Assembly: GCA_037903475.1 (NCBI GenBank)
Contig: JBAJFG010000041.1
Span: 1,798,001-1,862,000, forward strand
From: Ancylostoma caninum
Taxonomy: Eukaryota > Nematoda > Chromadorea > Rhabditida > Ancylostomatidae
Direction of reading: 5' to 3'
DNA: 64,000 nt
Positions within the stretch are counted from its first letter, which is position 1. Each line of letters starts with the position of its first letter. The notes beneath the pieces are model-generated. The model was given only the letters and a program-made list of their open reading frames with translations, was not told where the DNA came from and did no database searches. Both the position numbers and the translations under genes were made by a program. Below are positions 11,423 to 23,263 of this stretch, piece after piece.

Positions 11423-12454
11423 TAGATTGTAGGGATAGTTCTCGCGGTTTTTGAAGGCCTGCTTTTTTGAACTCCACGCTGCTTTGCAGCAACTTGTCTT
11501 TTGTATATGTACGAAGGTTGGGGATGTGCGAGTTCATTGCTATCATTATCTGTACACTCCTGCACAACCCTTGCAGGAAGATGGAACTTTCAAAGCAGTA
11601 CATTTGCGAATTTTTAGTACTCGACTACAAATCTGGTGAATCAGCAGCCACATCCAGTCGTAACAACACTGTATTTGGGGAAGGTACGGTGTCCGAACGC
11701 ACTGCGCAGGATTGGTTCAGAAAGCTTTGTATTGGCGACTCCAACCCTCTATGTTTCCACATTGAGGCAGTTGGTTGATTCAAATCCTTGGCAAACTATG
11801 CATCTGGAACCCATCTTCATAGAGGATAAGAAGTACTGTCTGTACATTAACATCAAGCGTCGTCGGCACAGTGTTGACAAGAATGAGCAGCCTGAGCTGT
11901 AGCCGAAGGCAGGCTTCCACTAGATGGAGGTCATGGTCTGTGTTCAGTGTAACACCAACGACATCATCCACTACGAGTCACTATCACGTGACATTGTCCT
12001 CATAGTGGGCTTGCACTGTCTACAGATAAAGAGATTGACCAAAAAAATCGCAGAGAATGTTCCGAATCACGGCAGACTCCTGCACGACAGTGCTTGCTCG
12101 CACATTGCAAGAGTGACTCACCAGAAGTTACTGGACTTCAAAGCTGGGAAGTGTTGCCTCACCTGTCATAGAGCCCTGACCTTGCACCAACAGAAATCTG
12201 CCTTCCACTGTCGCTCTCTAAAGCCATACAAGCAGAAGCGTCTGATGAAGAAGATGACTTGGATCACTGGTTGAACAAATTTTTCAAGTCAATACCAGAG
12301 CAGTTCTGTGCCGGAAGCATCGAGACTCTTTCCGAAAAGTAGCGAGATATGATAGGACGTGATGGTGATTTATTCGTTTCTTAATGTGCTTTCATATTTT
12401 AAAGAAGTCAACCAAATGTGAAGTTCCAAAAACCGCGAGAACTTCTACATTCTA
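11423..12454 (+). mobile_element. Degenerate mariner-family transposon
   Basis: Inverted termini of about 30 bp share the core TTCTCGCGGTTTTTG: left about 11423-11455, right about 12423-12454. TA lies at both outer edges. The enclosed frames are mariner transposase remnants on the + strand. At about 1,030 bp it has lost part of the usual 1.3 kb. Confidence 0.75.
11581..12342 (+). pseudogene. Mariner transposase pseudogene
   Basis: The frame starts with an ATG at 11581. It soon reads GEGTVSERTAQDWFRKL (about 11680-11730), typical of the second helix-turn-helix of SETMAR/bandit-type mariners. Further on, LLHDSACSHIARVTHQKLL (about 12081-12137) corresponds to the second catalytic Asp region (family pattern HDNARPHVA). 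The C-terminal part ends at the TAG at 12340-12342. Frames shift several times, the first catalytic region is largely missing, and the segment carrying the third Asp is scrambled. The copy is inactive. Confidence 0.7.
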
Positions 12455-12987
12455 ATGTTTTCGTTATTAATGGGAAGTGCGTATAGTGATGACCACTGAT
12501 AACAAATAAAACGAAGTTCTACAGTATTAACATGTTATTGTGAAAGTGATTGTAATGTGGAACGCGACCGGACAGAACAGACACGCTATCATTACCACAG
12601 GATCATCAACACCTATGGATTCAGGTGAAGCTCATTTCAACATCAACATATCCATGTGGTTACGCACGCTGTGCTCATTTTTATGGTTTGTAGTCCATTT
12701 CTGAACAAAATCATTCTTATAAGTGCAACCAGCCTGATCGTCCGGCTAATGCCGGACTTTCAGGATTCTCTTCGTGCTCGCATCGCGCGCATATTTTCAT
12801 TGTCCTCAGATAAGATTAGCGCAGGTGGATGAACAGACACTATCCACAGAGAAGTATTCTTTATCGCGGTTCATGGAACCATTGACCCATTATAGACAGC
12901 TCCTTTCCAACAAATTGTGGTGACGCATTTCGCTTTGCTGTGGTGGACATAAATAGTAAAAATTGATCAATTAATTGTAAACTGGAA

Positions 12988-13262
12988 TTGGACCTGAACA
13001 CCGGTGCACCCTTATCTCACCGTTCGGTTCTGTTTCCAGAGGTTCCTCTACTTTTGAACGCCTCTACTGTACACCCTTATCACGTCGTTGTACCCTACTC
13101 CAGGCGTTTCCACGCTACTGGACGCCGACGCACCCACATCGCATCGTTGGACCCGACTCCAGGCGTCTTCCCGCTTTTGGACGCCGGCGCACCTTTATCA
13201 CTTTGTTGGACCCGACTCCAAGCGTTTCCTCACTTATGGACGCCGGAGCATCCTTATCATAC
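12988..13262. repeat. GC-rich tandem repeat, about 65-bp unit, four copies
   Basis: Repeated blocks share GGACCCGACTCCAGGCGT, then TGGACGCCGGCGCACC, then a TTATCAC segment, at about 65-bp spacing, with the first copies most diverged. The long open frame through it (12988-13320) results from a repeat that lacks stops. Confidence 0.8.
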
Positions 13263-15179
13263 CGCCAAGCAAAGAATTCGTCAGATCGAATTGACATTCA
13301 CAGTCAATTCACCTGAATGACTCTCGTACAGAACTGCATAGAAACAAACGGCCCTCGTAGCAGCGCATACACACTATGGCTGAATTGTGGTGGTTAAAAT
13401 CGGCCACTGGCCACTTGCATTTTCCAGATTTCAGAATGGTTGTTCTTCAGTACAGTTCACGATTTTGTATTGCATATTTTGTTCCAGAAGGAGACCGTCG
13501 TATTGATCGCACTGCCCTACTATTCCCAAGCAACAATTAGAGTTGGACGACCTTAATAATCATAATTCATTTCTCAGCAAAGAAGTGCACGTATGATCAG
13601 CATTGCTCCTTAACTAATAGAATTTGTGAATTGCACTGACATTCAGCCGTAATGATAACTTAGGACCGTGCCCTCCGCGAGAACCTCCAACACTAAGGAA
13701 ATTAACGAACAATGGTTTGCTCAGAATCATGCATGAAGATAAATGCGAAATGGAACGTTCGTGTTGTTGTTTTAATAGCATCTCTGTAAGCATACTGATG
13801 CATACAAAGTACTAATTAAACAGTATCTCGCTTTTTGCCGACATTTACATTGAAAATGGATATCAATTTTGCTTTCGAAATTTGAATTTAAACTTGCCGG
13901 AAAGTCTAAGGCGGAAATAACTTCGGAAATTACAAGACTGTTTGTTGGAACACTGTGAGATGAAAAAGCATACTGAAACATTGTTGTTCCCAACTGAAAA
14001 AAGCTGAAATTTGAGGAGGGAACAATAACTAAGGTGAAGTGTTGCCCTGAAGGTGAAGTGATCATAACCATGTGACCGTGTGTAGGCATAATATGCGCAC
14101 GAAAGAGTGATTTCTTCCTGGATTCTCGTCGAACACATTCAAAAGGTGTCCGTTCGCGACATCATTGCGAAAAAAACTCGGGATCACTCCAGCATATGTG
14201 TATACGTGTAGTTCACGTGTCGCGGTCTTCCCGCTAACTGACAACTCAAGAACACAAATTTTACCAACACAGGTACCTAGGAAGGGTCCAGGCGGGAAGA
14301 TACAGCAGATGACTGATAGCAATCCTTTCATTCAAATCTGTTCATGAATACCGCCACACTCCGTACAACTAAATTCAACACAGCAGGCTTACATCCAATT
14401 ATTCATAGTCACCTGAGCCAACGAAGGTACATTATCTTACGGCGATGTGGGAGAAGACCACTGGCGGGTTCGCGGAGTTTTCAGGAAACCGTTGGCATTA
14501 CGTGGGAGGGCATATGTATGTAGGCTTGCAGTTTCCCCATCTGGTTTGAAGTATGCGAGCGGAGCGAGCATCATTAGAAGAATCGAGGTCCGACGTTAGG
14601 AGGATGGCGAGAATGAACTATTGACGTGCTTCCACAACGATTGTTTGCAAAGTTATGCTTCGAGTTTAATTGCAGTTTCACGACCACATTCTGCTTATCG
14701 TGCTATAGTGATCGTTTCGAAAACATGTCACAAATAGGCCAAGTCGAGCCGGAAATGGTAGGCTGCATTCATTTTCCCTATTATTTTCCCGTATCCAATA
14801 CGTTTTGTGTAGAAGCAAAAAAAAGTGTTACGCTGTTTGCGTGGAAAATATTGATCACTTATGAAATGCAGTGCTATACCGCACGCAATACGAATATTGT
14901 GATTTTTGGAGAAGTGTGTGGAAAACCCATATGAACTATGTCATCTCAAAAGAGACATCGCCAATGTCATAGTTCAAAGTGTGTACACAGGTTCTAGGGA
15001 GTTCCACCAAATTTGAACCTTTTTTTCAAAAGAGCTTTCTCCAAGTGCATCAGATTTTTTCGGAATTCGTCGACGAGATCCCGAGAAGAATACTCAGATT
15101 ATGTCCGACTTGCAAGTATGCAGGTTAAATCACAATTCCTCACAAAATTTTAAGTTCGGTTTGTTACTAGGCAAGCTGT
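13263..15179. other. Noncoding stretch, nothing recognised
   Basis: Overlapping frames on both strands between 13770 and 14350 and a 102-codon frame at 14626-14934 show no recognisable domain and no convincing splice signals. Confidence 0.4.
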
Positions 15180-15274
15180 TCACAGGTTGTAGCGTTTGGT
15201 AGCGGGTTCCGCTCCATTAGTCCGTTGACACAATTTAGCCCTGTCGCGCACTTGCCGGGTGGATTCCAGTTAAC

Positions 15275-15998
15275 TTAAAGGCAGTGTCTCACCTCATGCT
15301 GGGTATCGAGATATCACAGATTCAGGTGCAGCTCAAGGCGCTGATTCCAGTAATGTGCTTGATGTCAGAAAACACCCTCAAAAAGCCCTGCTTTTAGGGC
15401 AAAATTAGATACAGGAGCGGACGAGTTTCCTTGCTAGGAAGCTAGCAAAAACGGAGCTGAGAAGTTGAGATTGCACATTAAAATGAACTTCTCAGCAGCA
15501 CTCAGAACCCCAAAAACAAGTTTCTGATCGCATCCGAAACTTGCTTTTCCAAAAGCTTGTCGACAAGTTGTTTTCACACTTCCTTGCCGACAAGTTGTTC
15601 GCCCGAAAAGCTTGTCGACAACTTGTTTTCACTGCTTCGTTGTTGAAAACAAGTTGTCGACAAGCTTTTCGGGAGAACAACTTGTCGGCAAGGAAGTGTG
15701 AAAACAACTTGTCGACAAGCTTTTGGAAAAGCAAGTTTCGGATGCGACCAGAAACTTGTTTTTGGGGTTCTGAGCAGCTATTATCAAACAAACAAACATT
15801 CCCGTGTTGGAAACCATGCCGCACCCTAAGCAAGCTCTTGCTGCGGAATGAACCCTCTCGGCCAAAGAAACCCGTAACTTATGGGGTTTTCGACGTTTCC
15901 TCGAAACTTAAAGTACATCTTTGTGCTCAGCGGCTCGCGTATGTTCGACTGAGATAGGAATCTCAAGTGCGGCCCATGAGCTGAGACACTGCCTTTAA
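15275..15998. mobile_element. TTAA-type element with a large internal palindrome
   Basis: Bounded by TTAA (15275-15278, 15995-15998) with inverted ends AGGCAGTGTCTCACCTCATG and CATGAGCTGAGACACTGCCT. It contains the palindrome at 15501-15774. The segment 15790-15955 recurs in inverse orientation at 31181-31372. It is inserted in the C-terminal codons of RTE-A. Confidence 0.8.
15501..15774. repeat. Near-perfect 274-bp palindrome
   Basis: Arms of about 130 bp (15501-15632 and 15644-15774) are almost perfect reverse complements around a roughly 11-bp centre. Within each arm the sub-motif AAGCTTGTCGACAA is itself palindromic and occurs repeatedly. Frames of 113 and 138 codons through it are artefacts of symmetry. 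Confidence 0.9.
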
Positions 15999-16554
15999 GA
16001 TCGGCGTGGAGCTTGTCAAGTCAACGCTGCTTTGGTCTACCTTTTGGCCGTTTGCCAGGGACGTCGAGATCAAAGCCGACTTTGTAGACGGTTCCCTCCT
16101 CAGCACGCAGAACGTGGCCGTATATCGCAGACGAGATTCGCGAAGCTCATCAGTTATCGCAGCTATGCCAAGCTGATTCTGATGTCCTGGTTGCAGATTC
16201 GATCGAGCCGCGTTACTCCAGCCATCCAGCGCAGCATCTCCCAGAAGCGACGTTCTACTTTCTTGATTGCAGGTCAACATTCGGCACCATAGAGAGCAAC
16301 GGGACAAACAATAGTACGATAGACCTTCGATTTTAGTCGGAACGGAATCTTCTTGTCACGCAGAACACCGGTCAACGAGCGCCACTTCCCAGATGGAATT
16401 AACTTGGGCTACAACTTCATGACAAAGGCTACCTTCAGATAAAATTCCTGACCCAAGGTACTTGAACACTTCCGTTCTCGGTAATTCTACGCCGTCTACG
16501 CTTGTGGCACCGGGCTGGTCCACGCTAGTTGTTAGATACTCCATCTTCTTGACG

Positions 16555-16983
16555 TTAAAGGCAGGGGCTCACCTCATTCCGCCTGTTGGAAGTACCTATG
16601 TACATATCCAAGACCTTCTCGCCATGTTGATCTCGGTTATGTCCATCAACGGGCTCAAAAACGACGAAAGCCCCATTTTCGAAGGATTCAAAGTGGCTAC
16701 GTTTTTGGAGCCCGGAGGTGGATCGCTCCAAAAAACAGATCGCTGTGCTGGCTGCCTGCCACGGCAGCAGCGTTCGCCAACGAGTTTCGGCGTGTTCGGT
16801 CGATAAGATCAACGGCCTCACACGTCAACTCGGGTTGACAAACTGTTACGAATCCCGTCCCGAAAAACGGGTTTAAACACCTTTTTGAGATAAATCACCT
16901 ATACCGCTGGATTCAGAGTGTCGAGGAGATGCAGAATCTGCCATCACCTCAACCACGAATGTGAGGTGAGCCCCTGCCTTTAA
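16555..16983. mobile_element. TTAA-type MITE, family A copy 3
   Basis: Bounded by TTAA (16555-16558, 16980-16983) with inverted ends AGGCAGGGGCTCACCTCA and TGAGGTGAGCCCCTGCCT. It is inserted inside the RTE-A reverse transcriptase. Removing it with one TTAA restores the uninterrupted frame there, giving a second demonstration of precise TTAA insertion. Confidence 0.85.
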
Positions 16984-19190
16984 GACGTAGGCAGAATTGT
17001 GCGAGTTGGTCACTCCAAGCTTGTGTCAGCCGCTCGAGTGCTTGCCTGTCTTCGGACGCGAGCAAGACATCGTCTGCGTACAGCAGTGTCCGTAGGCTTT
17101 TGCAGATCTTGTGTTACAATATCCATCACCACAATGAAGAGGAGCGGGGACAGAGCAGAGCCTTGGTGCATATGAACGGCAATGGGGAAATACGTCGACG
17201 TATTGGCGGTCGCACGCACATGACTTGGACTGAGATCATGGATTCGAGTAAAGAATCCGAACCCACTCGATAAGTTCTTCAGGAAGGTCTTGCTGCCGCA
17301 AGAACCTACCAGATGACTTCATGGGTCAAATGCCTTTTTCAGATCGAGTAAGGCAAGATGCAGCGACTTTTATTTCTCACGATGCTTCTCGAATAAAAGA
17401 CGTGCGGCATGCACGGCATCAGTGATGTCACACCCGGCTACAAATCGGCACTGGTTAATGGAATGCCGCACGATATTGCAAATTCTGCGGTCGATGATAT
17501 GCTCAAAAACCCTTATGGTTTGGGACAGGAGGCGAGTCCGTCGATAGTTAGCACAGTCACCGGGACTATTCTTGCGTTTCCATACCGGAATTGAGGTGCT
17601 TCGCTGCCAATCCGAGGGCACTCTCTCGTCTGCCACTATCTGGTTAATGGACCTCGCCAGCCATTCAGCAGATCTCCAGCATTGTGACTTCCACAGATCC
17701 ACTGCCATATCATCGAGACCAGTCACTTTATGTGGCATATTCACTTCAGTACTGTATCCTTCTTCTCAGCAGTGATTGGCTGCACGGGTCCAGAGGTTGG
17801 CAAGACATAGGGTATTGGTGTTTGGGCGAATTCCTTCTAAAGTAATCACGCCATTGCTTCATCGCCGTCATGCGGTCCACATGAAGGTGGCCATGCTCGT
17901 TGTTTATGCCATGGAACTTTCCAATGTTTTCTAGGCGTTCACGGGATTTTGAAAGCCGGTATATGAGCAGTGCTCTTTCCCTCGTATCCGTCTTCTTTCC
18001 AACATCCGCATAATCCGCGGATTTCGCCACCGCCGCAGCCTTTTTTGCAGCTCTCTTCGCTTGGAAGTTATTGCACCAACTGTTAGCCGCCGTGTTGTCG
18101 AGGAAGGCATGGTGTACCCGCTTTTTCTTCCGAACCCTCGACTTCACTTCGCCAGTCCACAGCCAAGGCTGCTTATTGCTTTTCCTTCGACCCGATTAAG
18201 TCGCACCGCACTGCCTCATGACCCCTCGTGCTGCATTCCGCTCCATCCGCTTCACTCTCCACCAGTTGATTTGAGTTGGGCCGCATCTCTCCTCTTACTT
18301 CATCTTTGATGGAGTGATTTTCAGCGTACAAATCAGCGGCTTATTTTATATCACTACCGTCTCATATAGCATGATCTTCACGTCCGTAATTAATTTTTCT
18401 TCTTGACGCCGCAAAAGCACATGGTCAATCTGTCTTCATATTGCCGCTGTAGAAAAAAACAAGATAGGACGTGAGTTCTTGAAACCATGTGTTCGTCATC
18501 ACGAGGGTGTGAGACTCCGAGAATGCGATCAACATATTCTTTACGTGTCACGTTGCCCAACCCACCGTGACAGCTGTAGGCGCTTTTCGTTGCTTCCACG
18601 TGACCATTAAGGTCTCCGACGACAAAAATCGTGTCCTCCTTGGGTACCTCTGCGATCTTCTCATCAGGCAACGCCCAGAAGTCGTCCTTGTTTTGCTTAG
18701 AGCAGTCAGTTTGTGGGGCGTACGCCGAGAAGAAGTGGAGCCACAGTTCAACAGCGGCGATGACAATTTTCATGGGCCGAACGTCGAAACACTTGACTTC
18801 TGTCCTGGCGTTTCGGTTTCCTGCACCGCCAGGGTAAACGAGTTTGTAACCACATCCTATGTGCTTCGACTTACTGCCTGACCATCTCGTCTCCTGAACC
18901 GCACATTTGTCGATTCTTCTGCGCTTCTGCTAGTCTTCTGCGCGGCTCTCCTATACGGCGTCTATCTCGCACGAGCTAGATACCTGTCAGCGTGCCGACG
19001 TTCAAAGTCGCAATGCGCGCTCGCCTCGCCTGCTTGCCCCTCGATGGCGCCGTTCGCAAAGCATCGAGGACCCTCGCATATCTTTCACACCAGCCGGGCC
19101 TTCGTCGACCCCTTTGTTCTTGGGCACAATTGACGTCATAGGCACACGACAAATCGCAATTTTGACAAAAAAAAAAGACTTCGTCACATG

Positions 19191-20189
19191 GCGAAGATCT
19201 AAAATGTAGAAGCTATGTACTTCTCAAATTGCTCCATGCTAATGAAACTGGAGCTTTCAGGCTAACTTTAAGAAGCGGCACAGATGCGTTGTTTCGGCCT
19301 ATGTAGACATAAGGAGCGGACGTATGGTCAAATTGGAAATGTATGCGAATTCAGTGGATGACTCAGAAACAAAACCTGTAAGTGTTTGGTGATTGCTCGT
19401 GTTAGTTATATGTGTAGAAGATCTCAGTGGCTGATACCGTACCGCACAACACAGCACAGCCAACAAATTCGAAAACTGGCCCTGAACAATCGAGAGAACG
19501 AGTGCTCAAGTTTCTTGAAATTATTGGAACGTGAAATAGCATTCAACCGAAAATTTTAGATGTACTCTACTTGGAAAATTTAGATGTCACGCTTTCCAAA
19601 TATTTCATAATTCGAATAATCGAATAAAAATTGCTAACTGCTCACTTAAATAGCTACAAATTGTTAAGATTGTGCTAATGTTCTGCCTTGTGTTAACAGG
19701 CCATAATTTCTTCTACAACAATCAATTCCCAATTTTATGAGAAATCCTTTATTATGTGACTTTTTCCCAGTTTGAGATTGAGTACTGAACATATGATGCA
19801 TATATGATCCGCTCGTAGGTTAGGTCCTGCTAATGATGTTCGCATTTAGTTGTGACAGCTGGACTTCATGAGCTCTGCGATTTTATGTAAATTTCATGAT
19901 TATTTTTGATATTTTATTTATGCCGTGTTTTTTTTTGATATTTTATTGTTATTATTGTATATTATTCCAATCCTTCTTATTACTCCAATAATCAATAATC
20001 ATGCAATAGTAGTAATTTTGTCTCTCCATCCGCTTTTTTTCGGGACTTTGTGAGGTTAGTTCTCATCATTGATTGCCAGATTCCGTGCGTCAACGATGCA
20101 CAGTAGTCTTTCAATACTGTCGGAAGCGGATTTGCAAGAGAATAAGTAACTCAGCTAAGATTTTAAGAGATTCTATACAGCGTTATCCT
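19191..20189. other. Noncoding, AT-rich stretch
   Basis: No frame, element boundary or RNA gene is recognised. The segment around 19900-20040 is strongly AT-rich with T runs. Confidence 0.4.
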
Positions 20190-20619
20190 GGGCCCGTATG
20201 CATGAACATCCACGCAAGGGGGGTGGGGTTCCGTCTTCATTGGCACTTTAGACTGTGTTTCGATGGTGAGGCCATTATTGTGGCTGTCCGAGAAATAAAA
20301 GTGACGGAAGTGACGGAGCAGAGTCACATGTACCGCTAACTGTGAAGTGAACCACGAAACTGTTCGAAAATGTGGCAAAATTATCTCTCGTGCTTTAAAA
20401 ATCAAACTGTTCTTGCCTTAGCGGCATTTTTACACGTTGTTTCGATGCAAAGGACGTGATTGCACAGAGCGCGCAAACAGCACGAGCAATGGATGCATCT
20501 CCTCCCCTCAAAAATTCTCATGCAAAGCAGGGAGCCCCGCTGGGAAGAGGAGAGGATTGCTGCCCTGGGGATGCGCATCCCCTCTTCTCCCATGCGGGAA
20601 TGTTCATGCATACGGGCCC
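20190..20619. mobile_element. MITE-like element with 22-bp inverted termini
   Basis: GGGCCCGTATGCATGAACAT opens the element (20190-20211) and its inverse closes it (20597-20619), with one mismatch. The interior is GC-rich and noncoding. The target duplication is not clear. Confidence 0.65.
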
Positions 20620-20704
20620 TGGTGTGTGAAACCACAATAACAGATGATGCCTGTTACGTGTACCTAATACCAGAACATGGTCAGCGTCATCGGGCAAATA
20701 TATC

Positions 20705-21116
20705 TTAAAGGCAACACCCGTCGAAACCATCGTGTTTGTGATTTCGCCGGATTTTGGGGTTTTTGGGGGTGTATTGCGCATATCCGGTGCCGAAATCGCG
20801 TGAAACACCCGAGAAAGCCGGGAAAACGCGATGCTGCCTTCCGTGCGCAGACGAGTATTCCGGCGGCGTCCTGCGTGCGCGAATGGGTCCCAGCACGGAG
20901 ACAGGGGATCGGTAGCAGCCCGCATGCATTTAAATGCGTAAGTTGGCGCCCCGAAGCACTGGCCGACCGAGCGTGCACGCGACGGCAGTTCGTCGTTTTC
21001 TGCAAGTAAGTCGTTACTGTGTGTGTGTTCCTTGCAGATTCGTGATGTGCGCGACGCCTACTTTAGGGTTCGCAGCTCAGGTCCGAGTCGAGGATTTCGA
21101 CTCGTGCTGCCTTTAA
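20705..21116. mobile_element. TTAA-type MITE, family B copy 1
   Basis: TTAA borders at 20705-20708 and 21113-21116, with inverted ends AGGCAACACCCGTCGAAA and TTTCGACTCGTGCTGCCT. The right half follows the same order of segments as the family B copy at 39713-40183: CTGCA-GTAAG, a GATGTG core, a CGCAGCTCAGxTC segment, then a GAGTCGAGxATTTC end. The 110-codon frames are not genes. Confidence 0.75.
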
Positions 21117-21257
21117 AACGGTGGATGTTCATTTCATATATAACAATATTTGCTCGAAAACTGCATGAACGGGGCGAATTAACAGTAGTTCTCTTGGCAG
21201 AATTTTTTCTCCATGTTCTGTATGTGGTAAAGCCAGCACTGCCTAATAATCACTTGC

Positions 21258-22020
21258 TTAAAGGCAGCGCTCACGGAAATTTTCACTTCTGAAATGAGTC
21301 GCTTACCATGTAGCCGGCCGCTGGACAATCGCAACAGTAAGTTGAACACCTTGAATGGCCGCCTACCTGCGAAGATACTGCCGTGGACACATCTGCCGCT
21401 CTGGACATTACACTGCCGCTACAGTCCTCGAGGACTGTAGCACCTTGCGTCGCCGTCGCCGGCGACTGTGAGGCCGATACGCTTTGATTGTGGGCGGAGC
21501 GGCGACGGCGACGACACACTCGCCAACATTGGCGACGCCGATATTGGCGATCGCCAATGTTGGCGAGTGTGACGTTGCTGCGTATCGATCGGTCGCCAAC
21601 ATTGGCGATCGGCGGCCGCCAATTTTGGCGACTGCGGCGCCGGTGCGTATCGATTGTGAGGGGTCGCCAACATTGGCGGCCGCCGTCGCCGGCGACGGCG
21701 ACGCAAGGTGCTATACTCCTCGAGGAGTATAGCGGCTACCTTAGGGTTTCGTCGCGCTAACTGACACCGTTGACAGGGTGTGCGCATGTGGTTCAGCGGG
21801 GGCGTGTCTATGAAATTCGAACCATTTGCAGGATCCCGTGGCGGGACCCATCACGGAACACTCGTCCGTGCTGTGGACACACATGAAATACCACCATCAT
21901 TTTCTGTGTTTTTCGCGTGTTTCACCCTACTTCATCGTTGTCAGTGAGTTCATCGTCCCTAAAAACCCCGATATAGCGCGAAATCTTCAACGCAAAAATT
22001 TCCGTGAGTGCTGCCTTTAA
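21258..22020. mobile_element. TTAA-type element, family C, with GC-rich palindromes
   Basis: TTAA borders at 21258-21261 and 22017-22020, with inverted ends AGGCAGCGCTCACGGAAATT and AATTTCCGTGAGTGCTGCCT. The interior 21420-21735 is an inverted repeat: AGTCCTCGAGGACT and CTCCTCGAGGAG lie near its ends, and GTCGCCGTCGCCGGCGAC occurs on both sides. Within it a CGCCAACATTGGCG-type motif recurs. A truncated start of the same family appears near 39502-39545. Confidence 0.75.
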
Positions 22021-23224
22021 GATCTCAAACGACCACCTACAATGTTTTGAATAATTTCTAAAACTAACGTGAACTTGAGAGGTCCATGATTTTTACTGTT
22101 TAACTATGCTCAGGAGAGGAGTCGAAAAACTGCCCTATGGGTGGTGTCGCAGAACTTTCTCACCAAAATTTTTCTTATTACTCCAAATGAAATGAGCTGT
22201 CACAGCGAACAGCGGGAAGAAAAGACGAATCGGCAAGCGGAGAGACCTTTCAAACGTCTCAGATTCAAACCCTGTAAGCGTAATGCAATGGCTCTTAAAG
22301 CGCTCGCCGCCACCACGGGCGGTGCGGTACGGTCCCAGACATAGGAGCTGAGCGAACGCTCTGCTACAACCGTTCGAACGCTCCTCCTCAGCACGATCAT
22401 TGAAGAGTGCTCTCACGAATGATAAGGGCCGCTCCTCTGCACAGTCCGCCATATTTCTCGACTCACTGCGTTGGGACGGTTATTCGTCTGCACTGTGCCA
22501 CAGTTCGTTCCGCTAAGCCACTATGTTTTCAATCTGTAAAGTTCGGAAGGTTCGCGAGTTCTGAGTCTTGGAATTTTACACTCATCATGAGAAATTGTCT
22601 AAGTTTCCAAACTTTAGCCGAATGGAAAGCTTAAGAGGAGTGAGCACAGGTTAAGATGGAACGTTTATTTGAAGCAATGGCAAGGCGACATAAGCGGGAA
22701 GATAGGCAGTAGCGGTTCAGGTGAACATCACAATCATGAAGGAGAAATATTTAGAAGAATACATAGAAAATAAGGGAAAATTAAAATAGGTGAGGTCATG
22801 ATTGGGACGTGGATCCCGGTCCAACTGGGTCCGAGCCGGAACGGACGAACTGAGCTGCCCTTTTGTTGTGTGCCCTCCTTTTATGCTCTGGCTGGACCAT
22901 AAATCTCAGAGTCGCGCTAACAAATCTCACGCCGCGCGCGAAAGGTTATTCTTAAAGCCCTTTAAGAGTACAACTGGCTATTTACGTCTAGAAATCGAGA
23001 GTCAAGATAAAAAAAATCAAAGCAGCTTACTACAAATCCTCGTTTCTCTTGTTTTGTTAAATTTTTGGGGGAAATCTAGCTCTTTTCTTTTGTAAGTAGG
23101 CTTGCGTGAGATCTATTTAATGTAGGCTAACACAGGCTGAGGACAAAGTAATGGTTTGGTGTCTATGTACACAACAATGATGATATCCTGACCAAGACTT
23201 TTAAATGAGAATTACCTAGATAAT
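22021..23224. other. Noncoding stretch
   Basis: Overlapping frames at 22135-22452 on both strands have no recognisable domain. This may be further repeat sequence. Confidence 0.35.
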
Positions 23225-23263
23225 AGAAACTACGCATCATTGTTCTTCTCCTTAGCGTCTGTC

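Larger units (their letters stand above)
15180..19016 (-). pseudogene. Endonuclease-reverse transcriptase pseudogene of RTE-A
   Basis: Reading from high to low coordinates: the endonuclease start (LNVGTLTG, about 18985-19016), a core with FFSAYAPQTDCSKQNKDDF and VVGDLNGHVEATKS (about 18570-18740), a linker rich in Ala/Lys (about 17990-18090), RT fingers/palm with VPSDWQRSTSIPVWKRKNSP, HQGSALSPLLF (about 17140-17172), the catalytic YADDVLLASED box (about 17052-17090), LNVKKMEYLTTS (about 16530-16555), a TEVFKYLGS motif, and a C-terminal TGIHPASARDRAKL-type tail ending at 15180. Several frameshifts and stops make it nonfunctional. The protein would nick DNA and prime its own RNA by target-primed reverse transcription. 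Confidence 0.8.
15180..19190 (-). mobile_element. RTE-type non-LTR retrotransposon (RTE-A), degenerate, split by two MITEs
   Basis: On the minus strand, from about 19190 down to 15180, the order is an apurinic-type endonuclease, a reverse transcriptase and the short C-terminal tail of nematode RTE elements. Two TTAA MITEs (16555-16983 and 15275-15998) interrupt the coding part, and the frame of the protein resumes on the far side of each. The 5' limit is approximate and I found no target-site duplication. No poly(A) tail is visible, as is usual for RTE. Confidence 0.8.

Noticed and set aside
15492..15957. Frames of 113 and 138 codons encoding RKACRQLVF-like repeats
   Set aside because: They translate the two arms of the 274-bp palindrome; symmetry creates mirrored frames.
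20705..21116. Overlapping frames of 110-135 codons on both strands
   Set aside because: They result from the GC-rich content of a TTAA MITE with inverted ends; no domain is present.
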